Program-made: the position numbers and the translations under genes
NCBI GenBank assembly: GCA_035079385.1
Contig: JAVHKY010000024.1
Coordinates: 6,138,001 to 6,202,000, forward strand
Source: Aspidiotus rigidus
Lineage: Eukaryota; Arthropoda; Insecta; Hemiptera; Diaspididae
Length of the DNA stretch: 64,000 nucleotides
Reading direction: 5' to 3'
Notes under the pieces: generated by a model
What the model saw: the letters and a program-made list of their open reading frames with translations, nothing else
What the model was told of the DNA's origin: nothing
Database searches by the model: none
In this document: positions 49,018 through 60,959 of the stretch, one piece after another
Position numbering within the stretch: position 1 is the stretch's first letter
Layout: each line of letters starts with the position of its first letter

Positions 49018-49190
49018 CTTGATCTTTTTTTATTTGGCTACGCCAAAACATTTTTTTTGAGTACGGAGCAGATGTGGTCCTTATACCTCCTTTTCTGTCC
49101 ACCAGCGCTTTAGCTTCCTCCTGATAGTTCCCTGTTCGTTTTCATCCATTCCGTGGATATAGCCCAGCCATCTCAGCCTTTACCGACGGA
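49018..49190 (-). pseudogene. LINE 3' tail, second copy
   Basis: Closely similar to 39315-39480. It includes the minus-strand phrase MDENEQGTIRR and a GPH/TTSAPYS segment before CCAAATAAAAAAAGATC. 5'-truncated. It lies about 200 bases right of the copia element. Confidence 0.7.
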
Positions 49191-49199
49191 TCTAAATCT

Positions 49200-50049
49200 G
49201 GACCCAAAACAGGATACGCGCGCTCGATCCAAGGACTCATAACCGGCCATTCACGGAAAAATTCTTCCTCCATTCTCACTACCAAAAAAAAAACGCCATA
49301 TACTCTCATCTCCATCTCGTCACCCCCAGCTCAAATTTCTACTGTTAACTGAATCACCTTCATCACCAAAACCTGGCTGTACAGGACTCTTATTCAACTA
49401 GTTCCTCATTCGTTTAATCCTGCAATCACTATCACCCCCTTCTACAAAGGTTTCCTTCCTGTGGATTCCAGGTCACATCGACTTCCCAGAACATGACGCG
49501 ACTGTCAAAGATTCCCTTCTACCCCACAAAATTTGTGATCCTATACTTACCCCTCCTTCTGACCATAAAAAGTTTTTTAACGTTCCCTGATACTCGACTC
49601 CTAGCATAACTTTAGGAAAAATCAACATTTAAACAAACATAGAGAAATCGAAAGCAAAGAAGTCCCCTAGACTTCTTCTAATCGAAGTAACCTTCATGAA
49701 GAAATCATTCCCTCTCGCCTCTGAATTAGTCACACATGTCTCACCCATTCCTATAGTTTTTTAGGTCTATTTCCTCCTCCTCCCCTCTTGTCAATACTCT
49801 CAATATGATGATACATCTGTTCGTCACCTCTTCTCGTGTCTCGCTCTTGAAAATATGTGTCTCTCTCATTCTGTTTCTCCACATCTTCTACCTGCTCTTC
49901 ATATCAACTCCAATAAGGTCACGAACTCTCTTAACTATCTGCGTTTCACTTATACTCTCACCCTCTACTATAGTCTCTGATCCTTTCCCATCTCCCAACC
50001 TAATTTTCTCACTTTCACCACAGTTACTCGCGTTTTATGAATCGATAAC
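49200..50049. other. Pyrimidine-rich spacer
   Basis: Strongly CT-rich on the plus strand, with many CTCTC/CCTCC runs. Decayed coding sequence is possible, but no domain is recognised. Confidence 0.4.
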
Positions 50050-51250
50050 TTCGAGCGGATTGTCAAGCCTAGTTTAGGCCAGTATGCTGTATGCCAAGGT
50101 ACAGAGGCCTAGTTTGAAGCTAATAAAATCCATTCACGGCTAATTGGAGCCTAGGTCTAGTTTGCAGTTAGTATAGCCTAATACGTATGTACTGTGAGCC
50201 AAGGATGTATGCAGAGAGGCCAAGTTTATATTTCAAAGGATGGAGGCTCATTAAGGGTTTAAGGTACCAAAATTTATTTATGGCTAATTTTAGCTAGACT
50301 TAATTTGCATCTATTATAGCGCAATATACTACATGCTAAGACTAAAAACGACGGCTTCCTCAACGAAGTTGAAAGAGGAACGCAGGGAACCTGTTTTAGG
50401 AGTCAAATGGGATTTGGTATTGAAAATTCAAGGAAGCCTAGACCTAGATAAAGCTAGTATAAAGAAACCTAGACCTACTATAAGCCTAGTACATATATAA
50501 TAGTTTGAGAGTCTAAATTTTTCAAAGTCCCCCTCCTATCACATATGGCTCGAGAGTCGACATTTTTCCAAGTTCCCCCCCTATCATATAAGGCTCGAGA
50601 ATCGAAATTTTTTCCAAGTCCCCTCCCTCTCATATATGGCTTGAGAGTTGAAATTTTTCTCCAAGTCCCCACCCTATCATATATAGCTCCAGTGTCGAAA
50701 TTTTTCCAAGTCCCCCTCCTATCATATATAGCTCCAGTGTCGAAATTTTTCCAAGTCCCCCTCCTATCATATATAGCTCGAAAATCGAAATTTTTCCAAG
50801 TCCCCCTCCTATCACAGATGGCTCGAGAGTTGAAATTTTTCCAAGTTTTTTGCCGGAATTTCTGAAAAAGTCCCCCATAGAACAGGTTCCTTGTTAAAAT
50901 CTCGAACCCTCGACCTGATCCAGGCAAACTATATGCTAAGGCATACAAGCCTAAGTATGCTAAGACTGAGAAACTGGAACTTATCCTCGCAGATTTCTGT
51001 ATCTGGTCAAGGGTTCGAGCTTCCAACTCCATCTACGAGGGAATGGGCAACTCGGATTCGCGGATTTCCATTAGTGGAATAGGGTGAGGTGCCGGTAAAC
51101 ACGTTAAACATGTCAACAAGAACTGGCCCATTGGCTGACTGGAAACAGATGGCTACAGACAGAGAACAATGGAGAAAGATGGATGGATTGTTCGTGGCTT
51201 GGTTGTACTCGAGACTGTTTTGAACGATACAGAAAGCTTCAACGATACTT
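50050..51250. repeat. Composite dispersed repeat, copy 6
   Basis: CTAG-rich repeats (50060-50340, 50440-50500), module AACGAAGTTGAAAGAGGAAC followed by AGGGAACCTGTTTTA (50360-50400), the 45-bp minisatellite, AACAGGTTCCTTGTT (50882), and the GCGGATTTCCATTAGTGG block (51060-51080). No gene. Confidence 0.8.
50500..50885. repeat. 45-bp minisatellite, 8 units
   Basis: Eight adjacent units of 43-47 bp. Each has a CTCGAGAGTCGAAA-like start, TTTTTCCAAGTCCCCCTCC and ATCATATATAGCT. Two neighbouring units (about 50685-50775) are identical. Because 45 is a multiple of 3, a frame stays open and gives a spurious protein-like repeat (FFQVPLLSYIA). The array ends in the AACAGGTTCC module. Confidence 0.95.
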
Positions 51251-54200
51251 AGAAAGGTGATCAATTTTAGTCAGAAGCACTTCACACTATTTTACCCGGC
51301 CACACCCTACCTCCAATATAAATGTCACGTTGAAATGGAAAAGAGATCTCTACTTTCAACTTTTGTACTCTGCGTACATAACCTTAGCCTCGTATAAGCT
51401 CTAGAGCTGTCGACATACTTACCGATAATTTTCTTAAAACACTTATTTTGGTTACGTGAAGTTAATTCGTATCATTACACCAAGACTCCATAAGGCGAAC
51501 CGCGTTTCAAATAAGGTTGTACGAGATATTATACCCGGACAGCTGTATTTAGTCACAAAATTAAGACATTTAATCAACGCGCTTCGCTCGATGAGGCGAA
51601 GGCTATATTAAATTACGGAAGCGTTGTAAGGCATCAATCAAACTTCACGCCCCGAATTTAATTCATAAAAAAAATCGGCTCTACCGTCACCTTTTTTCGT
51701 CGTGCTATACGGTAAGAAATACATACGAATCGAGTGCGGAGAGAGAGAAAGAAAAATGTTCATTTTCAAAATTAATATCGCATCATTTATCAAACAAGGA
51801 AAAAAACAAAAAACCAATCCCTCTCGTTGTAGTTTGAGTTTCTCACTGTGTGCAGGTTGGTCTACATTTGGTGAAAAATTACCGCCCGTTTTCTAATTAT
51901 TTGAAGAAAGAAAGAAGAATAGAGAATTTCGTTCGCCCTGTTAGACGATTATAGTTCGGTGTTGAAAAATAATATTTTCGTCCTGGGAAAAATAATTTCC
52001 AATCCTGTGCGATCGCTAGGTCATGTCTGTAGCGCTGTTGCTGTACACGTATCCATAATCACGCTACCGTGGCTCGTGAATTTTATCTAAAATCGACCCG
52101 TCACTCCGGTAACGTGCTTTGGTACATAATATTCGACCCCTCCATGCACGAGTATACATTGATAACCCGATTTACCGCTGCCGTATTTCGCGCTGGACGC
52201 AAATCCGGATAAGTTTGTCGTCGAATATTTTTATATTAACCAGCGCGGGTATTTAAGTGCAGTTCACCGCACATCAACTGGAAAACCACGAGCAGCAGAT
52301 GATGCGATTTATACAGGCTATCGCTTCTATAAGACACTTTTCGACACTCGAAGCGAATTATGTACTCGTATACATAATATAGCATGGATATTCAACCATA
52401 TTAACATCTCGTACCTGTACTGTATAAACGAGCTGCAGGCCCACGTCTTGCGATGATGTTATTATTCCAGATTCGATGCAGATAAACAACGCGATGATGC
52501 ACCCGCTTTTTCACACCCCGTCAACAATACCCCTGCGATACTTACGCCGATCAAAAGAAACGATAAACATTTTGGAGGCTCGAACTGGATGCGAGCAAAG
52601 CTGAGGGACGAGATAAATATTTTTTTCAAAATATATATACTTGAAGACGTTATAAAGGTATAGGATAGTCTATAAGGTATTGTGATGACAAGTTTTAATG
52701 GATAAGTTTATACGGAGTATATGTGCATGATGTTTTTGTATGATACGAGTATATTTAGTATAAATACGAACGCGATCATACGTACGAGATAGGCCCCGGG
52801 TAAGAGGCCCATATGGCAATCTAATTGGTCGCGCACACTGCAACACAATACATAATGTAAACGTTTTCGAGAGCTTCCCCATACAAAAACACTCCAGAAT
52901 TGTATTATTAACGAAATTGTAACCTCACGCGCTCGCCGCGGTGAGAGAAAGAGACAGAAAAGTATGAAAAAAGAGAGGATGTCGTCGTTTAGCATTAAAG
53001 TTGAGGTTGAGTGCGAATCAATTGTGTTAATTTCAAATCTATAGCGACTGGCTGGAAGAACAGCGATAGTTATGATAAGGCCTCGTTCTCATTCATCGAG
53101 AGTGTTTGTATTTTACAAAAACTAACGAAACCTTTACCTCTCGCCTCTATGAAGCGTGTACTGCACAGTTGCCCGTGCTATATCTATCGGATGCTTGCGT
53201 CATAATTAATACGCGACCCTAAATATGGTTGAGAATGTCGAAAAGAGCGATTTATTTTTGTGGAAAAATTACGCGAGATTTAGACTACACAAATTTAATC
53301 TCCCGATCGTGATGGAATTATCTTCAATCAAAATACCCTCCTATCAGATTGAGGAGTGTTGGAGCTCTTCATACCTTTGTAAATTATTAGAATTCTTCAT
53401 CCTATTAGGATACAGTATGGAATATCGGTGCTTATAACGCAAATATGTCTAATGACCACAAAATTTGTAATGGGCAAATTAGAGCACGTTCAGAGTTTTA
53501 TAATTTTCCTTCACGTACTTTCATTAATGGTACAGTAATACGTACAGATGAGGCTCTGGGAGCCGAAGTTTTAATAGTTCTTTTACTAGATTTTATTGGT
53601 GTCCCCGTCCCGCAGATCGGATGAACGGGAGTTCAGTACATTGCATCCTTCTATGTTAATTTTTTGGTTGAGAGTACAGCGTTAGTAGCTGATTTAATAA
53701 TCGCAGTTTTTTTTTGTACTGGCCCGCCCTTGAAAATTTGAGCTATCAATACACTACATAAAAATTAATCTCACCTTTTGATTTTACCCCCCTCTCACAG
53801 TCTCTAATCTGATATCACTCGAAAATAAGATTCCAAATTTGGATACTGCAGGAGTTTTTTGCATCACGTATGGAGAATTGGTCAAACTGGACGAAATCTA
53901 TGCCAACGTCTGAGTGAACACAGTTAGAAAAATACAGACACATCTAAAAATAGTGCTGTTTTCAATCACTGTCAGCAGAACGACCACTACCTAAAAAAGC
54001 TATCAATATCGCTACTCCATCATTGAAAAAAAAGTAATTTAATGAATCGTCTCGAGGAGACCGAAGTAATCGCTGCAAAAACAAAAGCCGATCCACACTT
54101 GTTAAACGATCTCGACGCTATGTCAACCCCTTCATTCGATTTCATTACAACTTGACCGGAGACTATTTTTCCTTATTTTGGCTCCGTTTTCTCCTGCATT

Positions 54201-54419
54201 TCATTCTACTCGTATCTCTCTCAGTATCTAACGATGACCGCCCCGACGCGACGCGGTTGAAACCGGTCGTGTAAATTTCTTTGATTTGAAATAAATACTT
54301 TCCAATGTCCATCCGAAGTAAACATAAGAGACAAACTTAATTCATAGATATCATTCAATTTCAAAAATAATTGACGTCATATAATTTGGGCTTTCAGTTT
54401 ACGGACTTTAAACAGATCC
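51251..54419. other. Mostly single-copy spacer
   Basis: No repeat module and no domain recognised. Short frames (up to 95 codons) look random. Confidence 0.45.
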
Positions 54420-54720
54420 CTGAGTGTTCCATTGATACTCTCATGGATGTCAGTTTGGAGTCCCGCATTCAGGAGGGCAGTAAATGAGGTTGGTGTGAAT
54501 ACACAACTCTACCGTAGTCCGCAATCGTGCGCTGTACTGTCTTTGTGCAGATTCTGTATAATTCGCGTCATCTTTCTCGGGTAGCCAAGTTTCTGGATTA
54601 TACACCATAGTATTTCCGGGTGAACCGTATCTAAGGCCTTTTCCAGGGCAATAAATGCTGCGTATTGTCGCAGTGTAAAGATCATATCTGCAATTTGTGG
54701 TGCACTGGGTTTGTACTCAT
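54420..54720 (-). pseudogene. LINE reverse transcriptase fragment
   Basis: Minus-strand translation gives IADMIFTLRQ, ALEKALDTVHPEILWCIIQKLGYP and a degenerate form of the VxQGCVLAPTLF block (CVFTPTSFTALLN). These are RT palm segments of RTE/Jockey-type LINEs. At least one stop is present and both ends are missing. Confidence 0.75.
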
Positions 54721-54739
54721 ATGCTAACTGACCTTAAAT

Positions 54740-56110
54740 CGGTCTCAAATCGACGTCGATCTGGCATATGGTTATTTTCTTGCAGCTTTTTGTATATTTG
54801 GTGACTTTGCTACTCGCAGACAAAATGTATAATCGTAATTATATAATGAGGGTAACTAAGAATCCTAATAATGATTGACCAGTGAAGCAATGATCAAATG
54901 GACACCACTTCGACGTCGATTTTCAGTTAACATTAAGATGTCGTGGCAGGAGTCGACTTACTTTTGACCTCGATTCTAAAGCCCTTTCAAATTGTATTTT
55001 CAAAGTCCGCGCAATTTCCACGCGACGTCGATTGCAAATCTTTTGCTAGTGAACGAAATGGTCAACGTCGATTTCCAATCGACATTTTAATCTAATACCG
55101 AAAATCGAATTTTGTTTATAGTTTCTTGGATAAATCAAGAACACGAGAAATCGATTCATCGAAGTCGTCAATGAGTCGATTGAACAGTCTGAGTCGTCTT
55201 CTAAACGTTTTGGTCGATTTAACTTAAGATTTTATGAGCCATCGTCAGAAACATCCTTTAATTCCCTTGGGCTACATTTCTGCAGCATATTTCATGATAA
55301 TTCTTTAGAATTTCAAGAATTCAAATTCCTTCTAATCAGACATTATTTTTGTAAATCTCGAAAACGAGACAATCGATGAGTGGCACAGGTGGTGATCTGG
55401 CGCTTCGCTTAAATCGATTAAAACCAATTTTTGTGAGTACATGGCCTATGGATAATTTCACGGTGCTCTAGCGTGCCTGCTCTATCGATGTTTCAAGCAT
55501 TAGAAATAACGGTGGCAAAGACTCTATAATTGATAGTGAATCCTAACACGCGACGGTCATTTCCTGCTTTGAGCTGTGTCACAATGTTTGCTGGGACATC
55601 CTAATGGCAGACAAAGTTGAACTGGTTGGCACTGATGCTGGATTTACATTCTTGTTCAGGACATGTTGGTAACATTTTCTCTGCAACACACTCTCTCAAA
55701 TCGACAAGTGTTTGTTTGAGTATGTGTTGTCGGCGACATATCCCTGACTTGAATGTAATTCCAGCATGACGACAATCCGATTCAAATTGACGAGGCCCGG
55801 ATTATCATCAAAATCCCTGAAACGTTCCACCGGAGTTTATGACGCTGACTTCCAATATACGGAATCAAAGTGGATGCACCCTGGACCTTCAGTCTCCGCC
55901 GTAGCACACATTGCTCGTATTTTATGGAGTGAAAAAAAAGATCACTTAACGATTCCGGGAAGTGGCTAGCATACAGATGGAAACCATCTTAGGGTAAATA
56001 GATCAGCCACTCCCTTTGTGGTGTCTTCTGAGTAGGGATAATGGGTTCAGGAGGAGATCATACCTAAACTTGTAGTAGAACACGAAACTTCGATGAAGCG
56101 CGTAGGAGTG
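54740..56110. repeat. Dispersed repeat family C, copy 2 (longer)
   Basis: GACGTCGATTTTCAGT-type phrases recur at 54760, 54910, 55025 and 55065. The right end (55960-56105) matches 19610-19760. A 67-residue frame at 55766-55969 has no recognised domain. Confidence 0.65.
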
Positions 56111-56660
56111 CATTGCGGCCAAAAATTTCAGCTTCGGCTTTCGGCTTAAGCTTACAACTTTGAAAAATTTTGGTTTCGGGTTTTAGTTTCTGGAAAAATC
56201 CAGCTGGCCTAATGCTCCTGATTTTCGGCTGGTCAATATTATATGAAAAAGTGTGAGCCTTGATGAAACGATCAGGAGAGTTGGGGTTGTGGCACCTCTG
56301 TGGAAGACACCGATTCTCCGGTTTGTATTAATTTGACCGCACTACAGGCTTCTGTGCTAAACAGCTGGGCTGAACCAGATTGCTTTTCCTATTTTACAAA
56401 AATTGGAAACGCTAAAAAATCTCAAAAAATGTTGCGTACCTTGGCTTTCGGTTCAGGTGAAGGTTTGAATAAAGCTGGCTTCAGCTTTGTTCTTACAAAT
56501 ATAAGTAGAAATTCGGCTGAATTTGCCTTTCGGCGTTCAGCTGGCTGCAATACTCTCCTATTTGCACTAATTCCACACGATACAAGTTTTAATGTCTTAT
56601 TATGTTCATTTTCTCCACTTGAAGTATTTTGGGTCAACTCAGTCAACATTCAAATGGAAA
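56110..56660. repeat. Dispersed repeat family B, copy 2
   Basis: Partner of 35140-35730. The 123-residue frame at 56300-56671 lies in this repeat and shows no known domain, so it is not called as a gene. Confidence 0.8.
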
Positions 56661-58589
56661 AATTATCTTAGTCCCGTTTCAGATTTTGTCGATTGAAGTG
56701 CTTCTGACGGATGACATATACGAATAGAATACAGCAAACTTTCAACTCAAAAATCGGTATAATGCGATCTTGATGTAGGTGGGGACAATACAAACGATTT
56801 AAAGTCAATACGGAACAGCATATTCGCTTGGTACAAACAACTACTCCTCCAAACCCCCCAATTTGGAACTAGGGAAAGAGGCTGGGGTAACGCAGACCTT
56901 GCGAATGTGTGGAGAGAATCAGCAGTTTCAATACCTAAAATCATAAAAAATGATGCTGAGAACTAGCCGAAGAGAAAAGTATCTTGAATGTGGTTGATAA
57001 ATTGATAATGGGCATTATTCAATTTAACAGTTATAACATACGATAAAAAGGATACGAGCATTGACTTTATTTACCTCAGATCTATGAGATAAATGTATGC
57101 AATCTTGTCTACTGGAAGTTCGACGGTGGGCGTGAGGAGACTTACTTCTCTCTGTCTAAAATTCTATCTTGAGCAACGAATGTGACCTACCGTAAGTTTT
57201 GAAACCTAGAAATGGACATGTACTTCACTAAATGAAATACATTTGTATCATTAGTTCGATACCTGTTAAATACAGGGGTAATTATTCTTGATTGATGGCA
57301 AAAATGTGAAGATCATTAGACCTACACCTATCTGGATTCCGATTCTTATTAAAATCACAAATGTTTACGTCTTTTTGTCAGAAAGAAAAATTAGACACCG
57401 AAAAACGTAATCAAAATATTTAATCGAATTGTATAGCCATCGAGCAACCCTTCAAGCGGTACAATTTCCCATGCAACGAGATTACTTCTTTCTTTATTAT
57501 CGGAGGACGTTTTTAAATGACCGCCCTCACGGTAGAGCATCACTTTTCTGCTGGAAAGAAGACCCAATTTGTCGTACGGCAACTTCTAATTAAGTGAACT
57601 TCCATTATACACTATATACCTGTGAAATGAGGCGCGAGAAAGGTTTATCATAAACACATTTGATCCCTTAAACTTTGGTATATCTCTGTTCGAGAGTCTG
57701 TCGTAAACGATGATAAAGTTAATGTGATTTTTGTCACAATCGATTTAACCGCGGCCGGTTAAATACACAATGGTTAACGTGAAAAATTTCAAACTCGTAA
57801 AAACACAGCCGCGACGCGATCGTACGTTTCTAGTTCCTACCATTCTGGAAGCGTAAAGCGTAGTAATTTAATTCCGAGACTGCGGAGACCATAATATGTT
57901 AGACAACCCCAACCTTTTTTTCATTGTACGGAAAGAGCGCGACACCCTGTTTGTGTCGCTACTATATTAAATACATAATATCAAATTTGTAACAACTGTA
58001 TCGACTAAAGCAGCGAACGTTTGGCCCGATGATCAGGGTGTAAATTAATCCGTGTTTTTCAGAAAGCACTGTACACGTATCAAGGGGTGGCAACCTCTGC
58101 GTATATATCGCGGAAACCAACAACAAAACATGATGGAAGACCCGTTTAATGGTGATCGATGGAAAACCACACGGTTTATTTTCGATATCGATGGAACAAA
58201 CTGGAAGCAGGGATGATAAACCGCGAGTGAGGAGACATTAATTGAACCTGAAATGTAGAAAGCGAACTTCCGCGACAATCTTTATTCGAGTATTTTAGGC
58301 GGTGCAAACTATTTGTATGACGGCATAGGGGGGCTTAATCAATTCAGTTGTTGGGAAACGAATTTCTGTACCAGCCATGATAATTTTAAAATTCGGTAAA
58401 TCTGTGTTTCTCTCAAATGACTGTTCACAGTATATTAAGAAGAGCAGCGGAGAACTGTCTCCTCGTAGATTGACAATTTTGGTCAATAAAAGCTGTGCCA
58501 CCTTTGTGCATTTGAGGGTGTATTCCAACACCACTTGTATGCACAGCACTTTCCGTCTATTTATGTGTATGAAAGGTTCCCTATCGGTT
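56661..58589. other. Spacer
   Basis: No gene recognised. A palindromic CGCGGCCGG patch lies near 57752. The LINE remnant begins near the right end. Confidence 0.45.
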
Positions 58590-60530
58590 CAATATGTCTC
58601 GGTCAATGCTGGCAGTGTGATTAATATACCAGCAATACAGAAACATCAGGTGGTTGAAGCTCTCGAGCGATTGAATGCTAAAAGAACAATGGGACCCAAT
58701 AAGATACTGTCCTACGTTTATAAGGGATGTAAAGACTACCTAGTGGAATCCCTCACATACATATTTAACCTCAGTGTTACATCTAATATCTTCCCAAATT
58801 TGTAAAACCGCTCGGAACACACCAGTCCCAAGGAGTGATAACAATGATAATATCCGAAATCATAGGCCAATATCCTTGCTATCAACCCTGGCTAAAATAA
58901 TAGTCTACTATACACCTAATAATCCATCTTCAGGTCGAAAATTGTACCCACCAGCATGGTTTTTTAAACTACGGAGGCACCTCTAACCTGGTAACTTTTA
59001 CTGAATACATAAAGTCATCATTTGCCAGAGGGGAGCAGGTAAATGTAATCTATACAGACTTCCAGAAGGCATTTGATAAAGTCAACCATCGAATTCTGTT
59101 ACCTTGGGCTTTTCCGAAAAAATGATCATTTTTGACATGTTTCATGTCTTTTTTCTCGCCGGACCCCGATTTTGAAACTCGCGAGTACACCCCCCCCCCC
59201 CCCCGTCAAGAGAGACCGTGCGTCCGTGCAAATCTCGTAGTATACTAGGCAGTATACTAGCTTAGTATACGTACTAGGCTTCATTATACTAGCCCTAATG
59301 TAAATTATACTAGCCTAATATACTAGCTGAGCTATACTATTTGACATTGTATACTGGCCTTGCTTCATAATAGACTAGCTTTATATACTAGCTCTAACTA
59401 TACTGGACAAAGAAGGAGGCGAACGAGCGGACCCATCGAGAAGGGCTATGAAACTCAGACCTAATATACAGTATACTAGCTTATTCTGAATAGTCTTATA
59501 CTAGACGAAGAAGGGGGCGAACGAGCGAATACTAGCTTAGTATACTAGGCCTCATTCCTAATATACAGTATACAAGTTGACTAATGAAATATAAAGACAT
59601 GAAACATGATCTTCATTTATTTGGTACGCCAGAAAATTTTTTTTACCTCGTACCTGGAAAGTAGGTTTCCGTACGTCAGGTAGGTACAGAGGTTGCGAAT
59701 CCGAAATATCCGACTTGTCTCGAGGGTCGAACCTGGGACCTCTTCTCTTCCTTCTATCTATAAACGATATTACTGAAGTCCTGATCTCCTCGCAGATTCT
59801 CTCGTATGCGGACGACATCAACCAGTGACAACGGAGTCTGACGCATTGGCATTACAACCGGATTTAGATGCGAAGTCTCCTGGAGCAAGGTGAATCATCT
59901 ACTTTTTAATACACAGACTTGTGAACAAATAACTCTTACTTGTAAAAAGAAGAATTTAGGTAGTAGAGTACAATTATACAATGGAGGATATAGGTTTACC
60001 GGTGGCTGAATACGTGCGCGATCTTGGAGTTCAAATGGACAAGTGTCTGGTCTCTGATCATCATCTCAATCAACTCTATCCAAATGTAAGAAAGCACTGG
60101 GAAATACTAAGGATTTCAAAAATATTCGCACTTTCATGATACCATTCTACTAGTTTGTACGATCGCACTTGGAGTTTGGAGCGTTGATATGAAACCCTGT
60201 TCTTAATAAATATTCGGATAAGTTGCAGGCAATACAGCAAAGGTCTCTAAAGCACATATATACTTTAAAATATTCACTTATTACCCTTTAGATCGAATAT
60301 AATAAATTATTACAGGGCTTCAAAATACAGTCTGTAGAAATTGGGCGAAAACTCATGATGCTGAATTACTTGTATGATCTTCTGCATAGGCATAAAGATG
60401 ACTGGCCGGCATGAGGGGCCTTTGTGGCATACATTCTTGGCAAGGGCTTGTACCCTTTATAACAATTTAGAGAGGAAACATAAAGAGGTAGAACTGGATA
60501 TCCTCTCCCAGGGGATTAATGATTTTTGAT
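58590..60530 (+). pseudogene. LINE (Jockey/CR1-like) reverse transcriptase, broken and split
   Basis: Pieces of one reverse transcriptase run left to right. RT motifs about 0 to 2 lie at 58620-58990 (a GPNKI...YKGC segment, then RPISLLSTLAKI). An YTDFQKAFDKVNHRILL block follows at about 59045-59105. After an interruption at about 59106-59725 comes the GSNLGPLLF...SYADD catalytic block at about 59728-59822. A C-terminal thumb and tail region (DLGVQMDKCL, NKYSDKLQAIQQRSLKHIYTL) runs to about 60530. There are many stops and frameshifts. No endonuclease domain was recognised upstream. It is a dead copy cut by a later composite-repeat insertion. Confidence 0.85.
59106..59725. repeat. Composite-repeat insertion splitting the LINE
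   Basis: Contains the GATCATTTTTGACATGTTTC phrase also seen near 4540, a C-run (about 59190-59204), CTAG-rich repeats (TATACTAGCCTAATATACTAGC type) and, at about 59580-59660 on the minus strand, the LINE 3'-tail phrase TTTATTTGG...CCAGAA shared with 39320 and 49020. The reverse transcriptase reading resumes on the far side. Confidence 0.7.
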
Positions 60531-60760
60531 CGGCATGTGTGTCCGGTAATTTCGGTAGTTAGTCAACTCGTCGTTGTTCTCTCGACCACCATCGTGTGCG
60601 TAAAGTCTCAGAGGTGGCTGTCGTTTTAGCGGGGAACCCGCTATCTCTTTCGTTGAGGGGGTATTTACAGAAAACTAGCGCGAGCGCATCCAAATTGTGA
60701 CGTCATTATTTTCGGGACTTAGAAAAATTCAACCTCCAAGCCTTACATGATAGGTGGGGG

Positions 60761-60919
60761 GTAACACGAAAGAAGATGCAAAGGACCGCTAATCAGCCAT
60801 TCTCGAACTGTGGAAAGCAACTGAACCCAACACCAAAAAGAACAAGCGGTGGCTGATTAGCCGAAAGCGCTTGTGTTTTCAATTTTCGTGAGGTCATTTG
60901 CATCTTCTTTCGTGTTATT
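60761..60919. repeat. Fold-back repeat with nested arms
   Basis: AACACGAAAGAAGATGCAAA (about 60763-60782) is complemented by TTTGCATCTTCTTTCGTGTT (about 60898-60917). Inside, GCTAATCAGCC pairs with GGCTGATTAGC. The phrase AAGAGTAACACGAAAGAAAA also occurs at 17020, so this is a dispersed family. Confidence 0.8.
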
Positions 60920-60959
60920 CTTTTGAGTATCCTCTTCATAATGGATGACCGTAATTTAT

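Noticed and set aside
50500..50885. CRISPR-like array
   Set aside because: The units are contiguous with no unique spacers, so it is a minisatellite.
50478..51032. Frames of 184 and 106 residues with repeats such as FFQVPLLSYIA
   Set aside because: They come from the 45-bp minisatellite, whose period is a multiple of three. The same units occur non-coding elsewhere.
56300..56671. 123-residue plus-strand frame
   Set aside because: Lies in dispersed repeat family B, and the sister copy at 35140-35730 does not keep the frame open.
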